From positions 1-20,351 of IMG/VR virus record IMGVR_UViG_3300020400_000056: a stretch of 20,351 nt of DNA; one strand, 5' to 3'. Below the pieces are notes generated by a model. It did not search any database. It was given only the letters and a program-made list of their open reading frames with translations, and was not told the DNA's origin. Positions within the stretch are counted from its first letter, which is position 1. The number at the start of each line of letters is the position of its first letter. Positions 1 through 8,394 of this stretch are shown piece after piece. The translations under genes and the position numbers were made by a program. Source of the DNA: a virus.

Positions 1-1178
1 TGAACATTGCCTCCACTGCCGATATAGTCAAAAATTAGACTATTGCTTGCAAATGTATTAGGATCTAAATTATATGTCAAATTTAATCCAACTCTATACC
101 AAACTCTAATTAATCCTTTGGGTATATTACCAAAATTACCATCTCCAAACACAATACTAATTTGATCATTTTCTCTGCTTGCTATGGTATAAATGTTTCT
201 AATATTATTTTGTTGTGCATTAAAAATAGTGCTATTACCATACTGTCTATCAACTCTTGTCCAATTTGCTTGTACTTGTCCAACTTCATCTACAGTCTGC
301 ACCCATACTTCACCGCTTGCAATATTGTCAACATTTATATCTAAAACAATATTAGGTACACCTTCTACAATATTGAAATCTTTGTATTCTAAACTGCCTT
401 GTTTGAACCCTACAAAAAATCCTGTGTTTGCACTACTATTTCCACTGTTGTCATTTCTATACAATAAATCTACTACAGCATAAGGATCTGGAGTTTTTTC
501 AATCAAAGCTGATCTAGCAGAATTAATTCCTACACTATGAAAACTAAATGAGCTTTGTGTGTTGTTAACATTGTTGGTAAATGATCTATCTGCTGTATTT
601 GTGGTACTGTTTGTTCTATATATTTCGTTTGTTACACCTCCACTGCTAAACTTACTAAATGGACTTCCGAATTGGCTACTGCTTTGAAATACACTGTTCA
701 TAATTGTAAGAAAATTTTGATAGCTATTTGTATCAGTAGTATCATCAAATTGAACACTTCTGTTAGCAAGACTCGTGCCTGTTGCATCAAACACTGGTTC
801 AGTGGTTCTTACGCTGTCCACTTTTAAATATCCGCTGGCAACAACGTTTCTCGTTGGAGTATAACCTAAAAATTCAGCAATACGTAAGGCGCTTTCTCTG
901 CGTTCTGCTGTACTTAGATAATTTTCTCTACTTGCTAAATCTGCTCTAAATGCCAAGTTATGTCCAAGGAATGCCATAAGTTCCATTAAACTTACAAATT
1001 CACTTGAATTAATCCAGTCATTGTAATTTTCTGGATAGTTTCTGTTTATATAATCAACCATTGTATTACGTATAGTTTCATAATCATATGCTTGAAAGTT
1101 TGCTTCGCTAAAACTTTCGTAAACTATACTAAAATCTTCAGCTGAGAATAAACTACTTTGTCTTGCGCCTTGTGCCAT
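1..1178 (-). CDS. 6: Baseplate wedge protein gp6-like, N-terminal part (runs off window)
   Basis: The frame is open from the ATG at 1178 to the left edge, about 392 codons with no stop, so the C-terminal part lies outside the window. The start overlaps the gp25 stop by one base (TAATG). The protein begins MAQGARQSSLFSAEDF. It then has a motif around residues 60-110 typical of gp6/gpJ baseplate wedge proteins: a 'VSLMELMAFLGHNLAFRADL' stretch followed by 'RESALRIAEFLGYTPTRN'. In T4, gp6 forms the inner ring of the baseplate wedges and links neighbouring wedges; it is part of the conserved wedge core with gp25 and gp53. Position directly after gp25 matches the conserved order in contractile injection systems (W-J in P2, gp25-gp6 in T4). 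The family call is from motif recognition and synteny, not from a search. Confidence 0.88.
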   Translation of the reverse strand, partial: MAQGARQSSLFSAEDFSIVYESFSEANFQAYDYETIRNTMVDYINRNYPENYNDWINSSEFVSLMELMAFLGHNLAFRADLASRENYLSTAERRESALRIAEFLGYTPTRNVVASGYLKVDSVRTTEPVFDATGTSLANRSVQFDDTTDTNSYQNFLTIMNSVFQSSSQFGSPFSKFSSGGVTNEIYRTNSTTNTADRSFTNNVNNTQSSFSFHSVGINSARSALIEKTPDPYAVVDLLYRNDNSGNSSANTGFFVGFKQGSLEYKDFNIVEGVPNIVLDINVDNIASGEVWVQTVDEVGQVQANWTRVDRQYGNSTIFNAQQNNIRNIYTIASRENDQISIVFGDGNFGNIPKGLIRVWYRVGLNLTYNLDPNTFASNSLIFDYIGSGGNV

Positions 1179-1540
1179 TATTCTTCACCTATATATTTTA
1201 AGAACAATTCATCTGCTGTTCCTGTGCTAACATATCGTAATCTAACTTTTATTTCTAAACTGTGATCATTTGGTTTTGATAAAAGTGTTTCCAGTACATT
1301 CCATCTAGGATCATTGTTAACAATTGTATCTACATCATCCTTAGCCAATTGCTGTGTGGTTTCATCCAATGGATCAAATACAAGTTCTGGCAAAATGCTA
1401 CCAAATTTTGGATTCATGACTCTTTCGCCACGCCTTGTATTAAAATGATTCATTAAATCTCGTTTAGCAAGCTCTTGGTCTTCAAGAGTCTTACTGATTG
1501 TCAATTCACCTATACTGCTATATCCTACATAAGTTGCCAT
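1178..1540 (-). CDS. 25: Baseplate wedge protein gp25-like
   Basis: A 120-residue protein, MATYVGYSSIGELTISKTL at the N-terminus, with the family hallmark around residues 32-60: FNTRRGERVM, then PKFGSILPELVFDPLD. gp25 is the smallest conserved wedge subunit in T4 and related contractile tails. It joins the gp6 ring and helps nucleate the sheath. The ATG at 1540 is preferred. An upstream in-frame TTG at 1570 would add ten residues (VFNFAINIS...) that do not look like the family N-terminus. There is no Shine-Dalgarno sequence before 1540. Instead a perfect late-promoter element TATAAATA ends five bases upstream, so the late transcript may be nearly leaderless. The stop overlaps the gp6 start. 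Confidence 0.92.
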   Translation of the reverse strand: MATYVGYSSIGELTISKTLEDQELAKRDLMNHFNTRRGERVMNPKFGSILPELVFDPLDETTQQLAKDDVDTIVNNDPRWNVLETLLSKPNDHSLEIKVRLRYVSTGTADELFLKYIGEE

Positions 1541-1545
1541 ACTAA

Positions 1546-1553
1546 TATTTATA
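1546..1553 (-). promoter_or_regulatory. T4-type late promoter element TATAAATA before gp25
   Basis: The minus strand reads TATAAATA at 1553-1546, identical to the T4 late-promoter core recognised by gp55. It lies within the 34-bp interval between the end of the 1572-2483 gene and the gp25 ATG at 1540. In T4, transcription starts about six bases after this element, which here falls on or next to the A of the gp25 ATG. It would allow gp25-gp6 to be transcribed separately within the baseplate operon. Confidence 0.7.
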
Positions 1554-1571
1554 GCAAAATTAAATACCAAG

Positions 1572-2483
1572 TTAAATTTTAATTATGGTATCAATCTTGT
1601 CATTGTTTGTCAAAGACTTACTAATTGTAAGTATACTTTTACTTCCAGTAGTGCCTAAAGTAAAATCAAAAAGATGTTGAATTATTTCTCCATTTACCAA
1701 TACTTGTAACTTTTCAACAGGCTCCATACTAGGTTGTTTGTCCAATGCAAACGTATTTGTTCCTGTATAGGTAAATTGTTGTCTTATAAGTGTTCTTTCA
1801 TATTTGTTTGCAACATCTCTTTTTAACGCTTCAGGAGTAAATGGTAAAAATTTTAATGTTTCTGCATAATAAGCCATTCTTGCACGTTTTAATTCAACGT
1901 CTGTTAGTAAAAATTTTTCGTTTTGGTCACGCATATTGAATATACCATTTGTACGCATCCAAGTCCTATTTTTATTTTTTCCATAATCTGCAAGTCGCAT
2001 AACATTAGATGCTATTGTACACTTAACTTGATTGATGTTACTACGTTTTATCATACTTGCAACTGTGTCGATATCATTTGCAAGTAAACTATTCAGCAAA
2101 CTATATTGGCCTTCTATTGCATTAACATAAAGTGTTTTGCCTGTGGCCCAATTCAAAAGAATTAAACCATCATATACTGTTTGACTTAATTTTGTAATCT
2201 TAGTTTGTTGTAATTGTTTTTTGACAAACTTTTGCTGTTTGTTAAATTCAATAGTCCAGATATCAAATGCCTGTTGTTCAGTGATACCTGATGCAACTGC
2301 ACTTTCTCCATATGCATATCCGTTGTATCCAATATATCTACTAAAATTTAATGCAGTAAGAATACAATCTTCACTTGCATTTAAGTTTGTTAAATCTACT
2401 TGAGTGGTATACAAGCTATCATTTAATACTGTAAAATCCGACCATACAGTTTGATTTCTTATGGAAACTTTTTCCAAGGACAT
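1572..2483 (-). CDS. Baseplate-operon protein with a degenerate lysozyme (GH24)-like region
   Basis: 303 residues, lying between the gp5-like spike and gp25. The ATG at 2483 overlaps the spike stop (TAATG) and has a strong GGAGG ribosome site nine bases upstream. Residues ~36-120 resemble the T4-lysozyme/GH24 layout: an acidic residue at E38, a 'YIGYNGYAYG' stretch where GH24 has its TIGYGH segment, 'GITEQQAFDIW' like the family's ITxxQAxxLL helix, then 'TVYDGLILLNWATGK' like xxFDALVSFAFNxG. The catalytic Asp/Thr positions are not clearly kept, so activity is doubtful. Residues ~190-303 look unrelated, perhaps an added baseplate-binding domain. T4 carries its lysozyme inside gp5; here the gp5-like spike next door lacks it. 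The fold assignment is inference. A plain 'baseplate-associated protein of unknown function' is the safe fallback. Confidence 0.55.
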   Translation of the reverse strand: MSLEKVSIRNQTVWSDFTVLNDSLYTTQVDLTNLNASEDCILTALNFSRYIGYNGYAYGESAVASGITEQQAFDIWTIEFNKQQKFVKKQLQQTKITKLSQTVYDGLILLNWATGKTLYVNAIEGQYSLLNSLLANDIDTVASMIKRSNINQVKCTIASNVMRLADYGKNKNRTWMRTNGIFNMRDQNEKFLLTDVELKRARMAYYAETLKFLPFTPEALKRDVANKYERTLIRQQFTYTGTNTFALDKQPSMEPVEKLQVLVNGEIIQHLFDFTLGTTGSKSILTISKSLTNNDKIDTIIKI

Positions 2484-4069
2484 TAGAAAGGACCTCCGTG
2501 TCTTGGATTAACATTAGTTGATTTGCGTCCATAACCACCCACTTGTGTTGCACTGTCATCAATTTTGGCACCTACACCTGGCATACGTCTACCATTCATA
2601 TAATATTCACCACCGCCAATGCTAGTATTAAATTCTTCAACTTCTTCATCTGTAGATAATATCATTTCTGCAACATCTGGTGCAGGGTCTTTGTATTTTT
2701 GATTTTGACTTTGCCCTAAAATCATACCTGCGACATCTGGGACTGGATCTGTGTACTGATTACTTGCTCCTGTTGTTGTATTATTTTGTATATTAGTTAC
2801 ATCTATATCCGTTGCTAACAAATTACTGTCACTACTAGCACAACTAGGAATTTTCACTTGCTCTTCTGCATGTCCTCCCCAAGGCTCTGCTTCTGGTACT
2901 CTTCCTGTAATACTTTGTTTCACACTTCTATTTACAGTAATATTATTATTGGTTGTTTTAGTGCTTGCTGTAGCTGTTGGTCCGTTTAAATCTAATATAC
3001 CATCAGTCGTCATTCTTAAAAATCCTGCACATTTAATATGACCATTAAGATCACAGGTTAATTTAATATCCTTGTTACTGTGCAAATTGAATTCACCTGT
3101 TGCAGTTTCAATTTTACAACCATCTGATCCTCGTGCCTTCATTATAATACTATCTGCATCCAAAGCAAAATCTCCGCCTACATGCAAGTTAAAATCATTT
3201 TCAGTATGCATGCTAATATCACCACTGCTATACAAATCAATTTTACCATCATTACTCATTTGTAACCAACAGTTTCCTGCTTGATTAATTACATAAACTA
3301 TGCCAGCTGTATCATTAAAAAGTATTTGTGCTCCACCAGCACTGCGCCAACGACAAAGATTACTCAATCCTTCTTCTCTGTCTTTGTCAGGAGCAAGACA
3401 AGCATCACTGTTTTTTACTGTTCCATCATCCATTACAAAACTATGACCCATTGGTGTATTAAAACCAAACACGTTACTAGGTGATTCTCTTCTTGCACCA
3501 CTACTACCTAAACCTCTAACACTGTCCAATCCTAAACCCTGTTTAGCTACAAAATTGCTATTAGGATGTCTAGGTCTTTCTCCTTTGTTTTGTTTTTTTA
3601 CAATACTACTATCAAAAGTTGCTCCAATTGTATTAGTGCCATCATCTAAAAATGCTGTGACATTGTCAGGAACACTTCCGTTTCTAGTTGCGTCCGGCAA
3701 TACACCAAGCATTATACCTTCTTGGTCACTGCCTGTAAATGCAATTAATACTTCTGTTCCCGGAGCAGGAGGATGGCAATTCATACCAAATGTTCTAGTA
3801 TGATCCGATCCTTGATAGGTACCTCCGTAGGGCATTAATCTACGCACACGCACATACTTTTGTGCTTCTTCTTTACTTGTGGTAGGACTACCTGTTTTTT
3901 CATGTCCAATTATGTCCACGTACATGTAACCTTCGTATCTGTCATCTACTATATTCATTACTTTACCAATGTATAATCCTTGATAACTGTTTACACCACC
4001 AACTGCATCTTTTTTGTAGTAATGAGGTACTTGTAGTGTACTTTGCATTTTGTTTGTTGTATTATCCAT
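2483..4069 (-). CDS. 5: Baseplate central spike protein, gp5/VgrG-like (OB fold plus beta-helix)
   Basis: 528 residues. Residues ~30-125 look like the gp5 N-terminal OB domain: 'YIGKVMNIVDDRYEGYMYVD', then 'VRRLMPYGGTYQG', then 'PAPGTEVLIAFTGSDQEGIM'. Residues ~205-370 contain 'GHSFVMDDG' and a run of short alternating beta repeats (GDISMHTENDFNLHVGGDF and similar) typical of the gp5C/VgrG triple-stranded needle. No lysozyme domain lies between the two parts, unlike T4 gp5. The C-terminal tail (from ~435) is polar and holds two copies of a DPxPDVAxMIL motif. The protein should form the cell-puncturing tip under the hub. The ATG at 4069 is five bases after the hub stop, with only a weak AAGAAA-type ribosome site, which suggests translational coupling. 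Confidence 0.85.
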   Translation of the reverse strand: MDNTTNKMQSTLQVPHYYKKDAVGGVNSYQGLYIGKVMNIVDDRYEGYMYVDIIGHEKTGSPTTSKEEAQKYVRVRRLMPYGGTYQGSDHTRTFGMNCHPPAPGTEVLIAFTGSDQEGIMLGVLPDATRNGSVPDNVTAFLDDGTNTIGATFDSSIVKKQNKGERPRHPNSNFVAKQGLGLDSVRGLGSSGARRESPSNVFGFNTPMGHSFVMDDGTVKNSDACLAPDKDREEGLSNLCRWRSAGGAQILFNDTAGIVYVINQAGNCWLQMSNDGKIDLYSSGDISMHTENDFNLHVGGDFALDADSIIMKARGSDGCKIETATGEFNLHSNKDIKLTCDLNGHIKCAGFLRMTTDGILDLNGPTATASTKTTNNNITVNRSVKQSITGRVPEAEPWGGHAEEQVKIPSCASSDSNLLATDIDVTNIQNNTTTGASNQYTDPVPDVAGMILGQSQNQKYKDPAPDVAEMILSTDEEVEEFNTSIGGGEYYMNGRRMPGVGAKIDDSATQVGGYGRKSTNVNPRHGGPF

Positions 4070-4074
4070 TTTCT

Positions 4075-6738
4075 TTATCCATAAGTTCTATGTATATCAC
4101 CTAACCATCCTGGTGCATTTTTAGTACGGAACTTTCCATTTTCAGCAAGTCCACCCCAATAGCCATCTTTAGCAATATCAATATGAAATGTATTATTACC
4201 CATATAGCCATTGCCAGCACCAATGCCTAATGCTCCATTCTTTTTAGCTTCTTTAATAAAAGTTTTTATTATTGCAACATCTCCAGGATTGTCCAATGAC
4301 AAACGTCTTCCTGATGCATCTAATAATGCTACATCTGCCGCATTACCATTATTATGTCTTGTGCTTCCTGTAAAGCCAGTTGTTGAGTCTTGACCACCAC
4401 TTCTGACATCAACATTAACTCCTGCCGCCACTGCCGCATTTTGTAAAATATTTTTTAGTTCAGTTTTTATTGGTTTTTTTCTTATTGAAGCAACACTGGA
4501 TTGGCTTTCAGTTACATTACCTGTTGCATCACCTGTTGCATTTTCTTCACTGGTTCCGTCATCTTGCTCTACAAACTCACCTTCTTGTTCTCCATCACCA
4601 AAAGCCGCATCTTCATACTCTTGTTGATTTTTGAATGTATCTGCATCCATTCTGTAATCACTTACTTCTATTACACCAGAAAGTAATTCTTCTAAAACTA
4701 ATCCTGTGTTAGTTGACAAATCTCTATACGATTGTAGAGTCATTGTAAACTGCCCATCAGCGTACATTGCTTGTGCCTGTGTGACTCTGTATACTCCTAC
4801 AATTCCAAAGTTTTGCCTTGCAATATCCATAAAGCCTGTGGTTTCATCTGGATATGTTGGAAAATTTAAATTTAAGAAATAATTTAATCCGCCTACTGTA
4901 TAGTTTGCACCTTCAAATTGTGCTTTACTGCCTTTGGGTTTTCCTAGCCAATAAGGATCACCTCTTATACTAATTACTTGTTGTTGTAAATCTCCTAGCG
5001 TGTTTAAATTTAGTTCAACAGCACCTAGCATTACTGCACCTGCATCTTCGTTGTCAGGTCCTCTGGTTGCTTTACTGTTTACAACATTTTGTGCAAATGA
5101 TGCAGGTAATATTTTTTCTTTTTCTGCTAATGTGTTTGTACGCAATTCACTTTGTGTAATGTATCTATCTTTATTGAGAACAGGATCAAGTCTTTCTTCC
5201 CGTTTTGGAAGTTTTTTATAAGCGTCTCTTACTTTGTCTTCAGCTTCTTTAATTATTTCATCACTAAGACCTTGTTGTTGGATTTGTGTATTAATATTGT
5301 TCAATTGATCCTCTAAATTTAATCTGTCCTGAATATCCATTGACATGTCTTGTTCGAGCTGACCCTGTATTTTTTGAGCTTGTATATCTAATTTTCTACG
5401 TTTTTTTAACAGTTCATCTAGTTCTTTATTTGTTAAATTAAAGTCATTTAACTCATCTCCAGCACCATCAAAGTTTTTAAATCTTGTTGATATTGCACCA
5501 TGTTTTATTGCCTGTAAATGGAAAAAAGTATTCTGTAAACTAATATCAAGATTCATAACTTCAGTGTTAAGTCCTGTGAAAGTATAATCAAATCTTTTTC
5601 TAAGTAAACCACTTTTAAAAATATTCTTAAGCCTTTCAACTTGTATATTTTTACTGTTAAACACTTCGTCATAGCTAATAGGGTCATGTACCAAATTTGA
5701 AGTGAGATACTTAACAATTTTATATTCGATATGTTTTTGATACATTTCTCTTTGATAGTCATAGTATCCAAATACTACTTCAGTATCAAATACAAACCAA
5801 CTGCTAAGTTCTTTAAATGTAGGTGCTTTTGCTTCACCATCTTCAGGCGCTTGTTTATGAAATCCTCCATTACCTGCAGGAAGTTTACGCATTTGGTTGG
5901 TATGTAATAATGCAACGACTACACAGTCACTGACAGCAGTACCTTGACTGAAATTAAAAGTAAGTGTGCCCGTTCCTGTTACACTAGTTCCTTTGAGTCC
6001 TGTATCACCTTGGGCACCTGCGGCACCAAAAGTCCAACTATTCCATTCACTTATTTTTTCATCAACTCCAAAAGTATAGGTATCAGGAAATAATTGTGCA
6101 TTTGATGCAAATGCTCTATCTTCTTCTTGCTTGTTAATTATTTGTGTTAGTTGTTCACAAAATTGTCCAAATGTGTTTGCTGTAATTGTGCCAGTGTCTT
6201 CTTTTAAAAACAATTGTTGTGGTCTAAATGCTTCTGTTTTTGTTTCTACTAGATCCATACGATATACAGTACCACCGTCACTGTAGTCCATTGTAACACC
6301 CGAAGTTGTACAAATATAATAGTATGGTCCTACAATATTGTCTGTAGTAACCATATCTTTTGTTCCTATAAATCTTAATTCTAACAAATAGCATGCCGCA
6401 AGATGATTTTCAATACTTAATCTACGTGCGGCTTCAATAATTCTTGTGAAAAACGTAGCACCTCCTGGCTCAATGAGATTGAAGCTAAACATATTACCTA
6501 CACCTAATCTATCTTGATTGCGTTTAAATGCAAGTGTCAAACTATGATCTACACTGGCAATGTTTATTTCACTTTCGACTCCACTTTCAGCAAGTACAAC
6601 AACTGCACCTGTATCAGGATCTAACAATTCTTCAAATCTGTGAGCTGTAGCCGGATGAACCATCATTAGTTTCCACTTGTAAGTGTAACTGTCAAATTGG
6701 TTCAAAACATTGTCTTGATAAAATTCTCTTAGTGCCAT
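4075..6738 (-). CDS. Baseplate hub protein (gp27-like position) fused to an M15-type zinc peptidase domain
   Basis: 887 residues. The N-terminal ~400 residues begin MALREFYQDNVLNQFDSYTY and look like a phage hub/structural beta-rich protein. Residues ~425-520 are a charged, Gln-rich helical stretch, probably coiled coil. Residues ~555-700 form another beta-rich part ending 'MTLQSYRDLST'. Residues ~705-750 are an acidic Gly/Thr/Ser linker. Residues 751-887 carry the zinc-ligand pattern of M15/DD-peptidases: STRHNNGNAAD (H795, D802, the HxxxxxxD motif) and TFHIDI (H852, D854). Its place between gp53 and the spike matches the hub (gp27, P2 gpD). It probably delivers a peptidoglycan endopeptidase with the tail tip. 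The hub assignment rests on position; the peptidase motif is seen directly. The start overlaps the gp53 stop (TGATG), with an AGGGG ribosome site. Confidence 0.78.
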   Translation of the reverse strand: MALREFYQDNVLNQFDSYTYKWKLMMVHPATAHRFEELLDPDTGAVVVLAESGVESEINIASVDHSLTLAFKRNQDRLGVGNMFSFNLIEPGGATFFTRIIEAARRLSIENHLAACYLLELRFIGTKDMVTTDNIVGPYYYICTTSGVTMDYSDGGTVYRMDLVETKTEAFRPQQLFLKEDTGTITANTFGQFCEQLTQIINKQEEDRAFASNAQLFPDTYTFGVDEKISEWNSWTFGAAGAQGDTGLKGTSVTGTGTLTFNFSQGTAVSDCVVVALLHTNQMRKLPAGNGGFHKQAPEDGEAKAPTFKELSSWFVFDTEVVFGYYDYQREMYQKHIEYKIVKYLTSNLVHDPISYDEVFNSKNIQVERLKNIFKSGLLRKRFDYTFTGLNTEVMNLDISLQNTFFHLQAIKHGAISTRFKNFDGAGDELNDFNLTNKELDELLKKRRKLDIQAQKIQGQLEQDMSMDIQDRLNLEDQLNNINTQIQQQGLSDEIIKEAEDKVRDAYKKLPKREERLDPVLNKDRYITQSELRTNTLAEKEKILPASFAQNVVNSKATRGPDNEDAGAVMLGAVELNLNTLGDLQQQVISIRGDPYWLGKPKGSKAQFEGANYTVGGLNYFLNLNFPTYPDETTGFMDIARQNFGIVGVYRVTQAQAMYADGQFTMTLQSYRDLSTNTGLVLEELLSGVIEVSDYRMDADTFKNQQEYEDAAFGDGEQEGEFVEQDDGTSEENATGDATGNVTESQSSVASIRKKPIKTELKNILQNAAVAAGVNVDVRSGGQDSTTGFTGSTRHNNGNAADVALLDASGRRLSLDNPGDVAIIKTFIKEAKKNGALGIGAGNGYMGNNTFHIDIAKDGYWGGLAENGKFRTKNAPGWLGDIHRTYG

Positions 6739-7040
6739 CAGTTGACCCCTAATGGTCTAAAATTCTTTGGTGCTTTTATTGTTTTTCCTGCTGTAAAATC
6801 CATTATTGGATCTTTTAGAGTGTCTCTATTATAGTGAGCAAATACCCACCATACACTAGGATTACCATACATGTCATTTGCCATTAGATCAGGTCTTCTA
6901 TTATATTTGGATGTTATTACCATATCAATTGTTTGTTTGGACAAACTTTCTCTAGTCAACGGAGGATTGTATAAATCTAAAAATTTTCTATTGACATTTG
7001 TGCGTGAATAATTACTGCTTTCTTTGTACTGTGTTTCCAT
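6738..7040 (-). CDS. 53: Baseplate wedge protein gp53-like
   Basis: 100 residues. The middle has the gp53-family pattern 'SKYNRRPDLMANDMYGNP' followed by 'VWWVFAHYN' and 'DPIMDFTAGKTIKAP'. In this family a LysM-like fold follows a short N-terminal strand. T4 gp53 binds the inner baseplate and clamps neighbouring wedges together; LysM-type small proteins hold the same place in simpler contractile systems. Genes on both sides overlap by one base (TAATG upstream, TGATG downstream), so expression is coupled within the operon. At 100 residues it is shorter than T4 gp53 (about 196 residues), keeping mainly the core. Confidence 0.82.
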   Translation of the reverse strand: METQYKESSNYSRTNVNRKFLDLYNPPLTRESLSKQTIDMVITSKYNRRPDLMANDMYGNPSVWWVFAHYNRDTLKDPIMDFTAGKTIKAPKNFRPLGVN

Positions 7041-7720
7041 TAGATAAACCCACCTCTATACATATCACCTTTTATAAATGCATCTGTGCTATATTCATTT
7101 TTTTGTTTATCTGGATTGATTTGAACAAGTAAACTTATAAAAATATTCATTATGACTGGTATTTGTACTCCATTAACATCTTTGAGGTCAACATTGCTAT
7201 CATATGTTGTACTAAAGTTGTCAACCAATACAGGTAAATTATTAAATTGTGTTTCACCAAATGCACTAAATCTTAAAACTGGAGGTGGCGTTCCTGCCAT
7301 AGGATTTGAACGCTCATTTAATCCAAAAAACATTTTTGTAATACTTCTAAGAAAATGCAAAACTCCTAAAGTATACTCGCCTTCTTCTTGAGTTACACTA
7401 GCAAATTGTGTATTCAATTGGATTGTTGGACTTGGTGTATTTCTATAGGCATAATAGGTATAATTGGTATGTACCAAGTCATATGGATTATAGCTAGCTT
7501 GAACACTATAAGTAATATCAGGCTGATAAGGAAATAGTATTCCACCATGCTGACGCAAAGGCTCAGCAGGTCCACTAAAATAAAAATCTGCTCCTGTACC
7601 TAACGTGTTTCCCATATCTGGAGTTGCTTGTTGAATAGCTCTCATGATACCTGTTGTTGAACCACGTAATGCACTTGCAGTAAATTGTAATTTTGCTCTA
7701 TTTTCAGCTAGCACTGCCAC
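7040..7720 (-). CDS. Tail tube-baseplate junction protein (gp48/gp54-type)
   Basis: 226 residues. Recognisable stretches are 'FPYQPDITYSVQASYNPYDL', 'HTNYTYYAYRNTPSPTIQLN', 'GVLHFLRSITKMFFG' and 'PPPVLRFSAFGETQFNNLPV'. This pattern is shared by proteins that cap the baseplate hub and start the tail tube (T4 gp48 and gp54 are related to tube proteins). I cannot decide between gp48 and gp54; only one such gene is present here. The start is GTG at 7720, preceded at good spacing by AAGGA. It overlaps the end of the upstream nucleotidyltransferase gene by 17 bases in another frame. The stop overlaps the gp53 start. Confidence 0.65.
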   Translation of the reverse strand: MAVLAENRAKLQFTASALRGSTTGIMRAIQQATPDMGNTLGTGADFYFSGPAEPLRQHGGILFPYQPDITYSVQASYNPYDLVHTNYTYYAYRNTPSPTIQLNTQFASVTQEEGEYTLGVLHFLRSITKMFFGLNERSNPMAGTPPPVLRFSAFGETQFNNLPVLVDNFSTTYDSNVDLKDVNGVQIPVIMNIFISLLVQINPDKQKNEYSTDAFIKGDMYRGGFI

Positions 7721-8297
7721 TTATTTTTTCCTTTACAAATTTAAATATTTTTTCATTGATGTTGCCAAAAAATTCTCTAAAAACCATCATCTTTTGATTT
7801 TCGTTAAGACTGTCATTTTTCATTGCTGTCCTAAAATCAGTTGCACTCATACCACCTTCTTGTATAGGAACTTCATAAATGTATGCGCCTTGGTCACTAG
7901 GAACCATTTCTGCTCCAGGTTCATAGTCTCTGAGAAAACCACCCCGTTTAAGTCTACCAGCATCTTTTGCACTAAAAACTAGCACTACCGCTGTGTTATT
8001 AGGATCTTTGCCGGTAAGCGTTACATCTGGTCTATAAGGTTGTGTTTGTACAACTTTATCTGTGGGTATTCCAAACATTCCATTCATAATCATACGTTTC
8101 TCATCAAATGAAAAAGGATCACGTTCTGGAGTTGCAGTTTTGCTAACTGTAGTAGCGATAAATACGTTAGAGGAACCAAACTGTTCCACTAGATCTGTAT
8201 AAACTTTATGATGTCCTTTATGCATAGGCTGAAATCTTCCACCATAAAAAACTGCAATATCAGTTGCTACATCTTCTGTCAATTGTGCATATCTCAT
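7704..8297 (-). CDS. Nucleotidyltransferase (cytidylyltransferase-like fold)
   Basis: 197 residues. The N-terminal motif 'FYGGRFQPMHKGHH' (H26, H29) is the HxGH nucleotide-binding signature of the adenylyl/cytidylyltransferase superfamily (NadD, NadM and CoaD type). 'MSATDFR' (S151-R156) matches the ISSTxxR phosphate-binding motif late in the fold. Such enzymes move AMP or CMP onto a phosphorylated substrate; the substrate here is unknown, and NMN or a sugar phosphate are guesses. It is the first gene of the baseplate operon, overlapping the tube-junction gene by 17 bases, so it is probably expressed late. The ATG at 8297 follows AGGAG at six bases. The C-terminus (~160-197) is a helical extension. 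Confidence 0.8.
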   Translation of the reverse strand: MRYAQLTEDVATDIAVFYGGRFQPMHKGHHKVYTDLVEQFGSSNVFIATTVSKTATPERDPFSFDEKRMIMNGMFGIPTDKVVQTQPYRPDVTLTGKDPNNTAVVLVFSAKDAGRLKRGGFLRDYEPGAEMVPSDQGAYIYEVPIQEGGMSATDFRTAMKNDSLNENQKMMVFREFFGNINEKIFKFVKEKISGSAS

Positions 8298-8315
8298 AAC
8301 GATCTCCTATAGTTA

Positions 8316-8323
8316 TATTTATT
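8316..8323 (-). promoter_or_regulatory. Late promoter element AATAAATA at the head of the baseplate operon
   Basis: The minus strand reads AATAAATA at 8323-8316, matching the NATAAATA form of T4-like late promoters. It is followed by AGGAG (8308-8304) and the ATG at 8297. This is the only promoter-like signal I see for the eight-gene minus-strand baseplate operon, apart from the internal one before gp25. Confidence 0.6.
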
Positions 8324-8344
8324 GCTGAAATATATGGGTAGTTA

Positions 8345-8373
8345 TTGACACACGAGGTTTTTGAACATATACT
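8345..8373 (+). promoter_or_regulatory. Sigma70-type promoter before gp55
   Basis: TTGACA at 8345-8350, a 17-base spacer, then TATACT at 8368-8373. This is a near-consensus bacterial promoter giving a start near 8380, just ahead of an AAGGA ribosome site and the gp55 ATG at 8395. It means the late sigma gene can be transcribed by unmodified host polymerase early in infection. Confidence 0.82.
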
Positions 8374-8394
8374 GTAACAAATTAAGGAATTACA

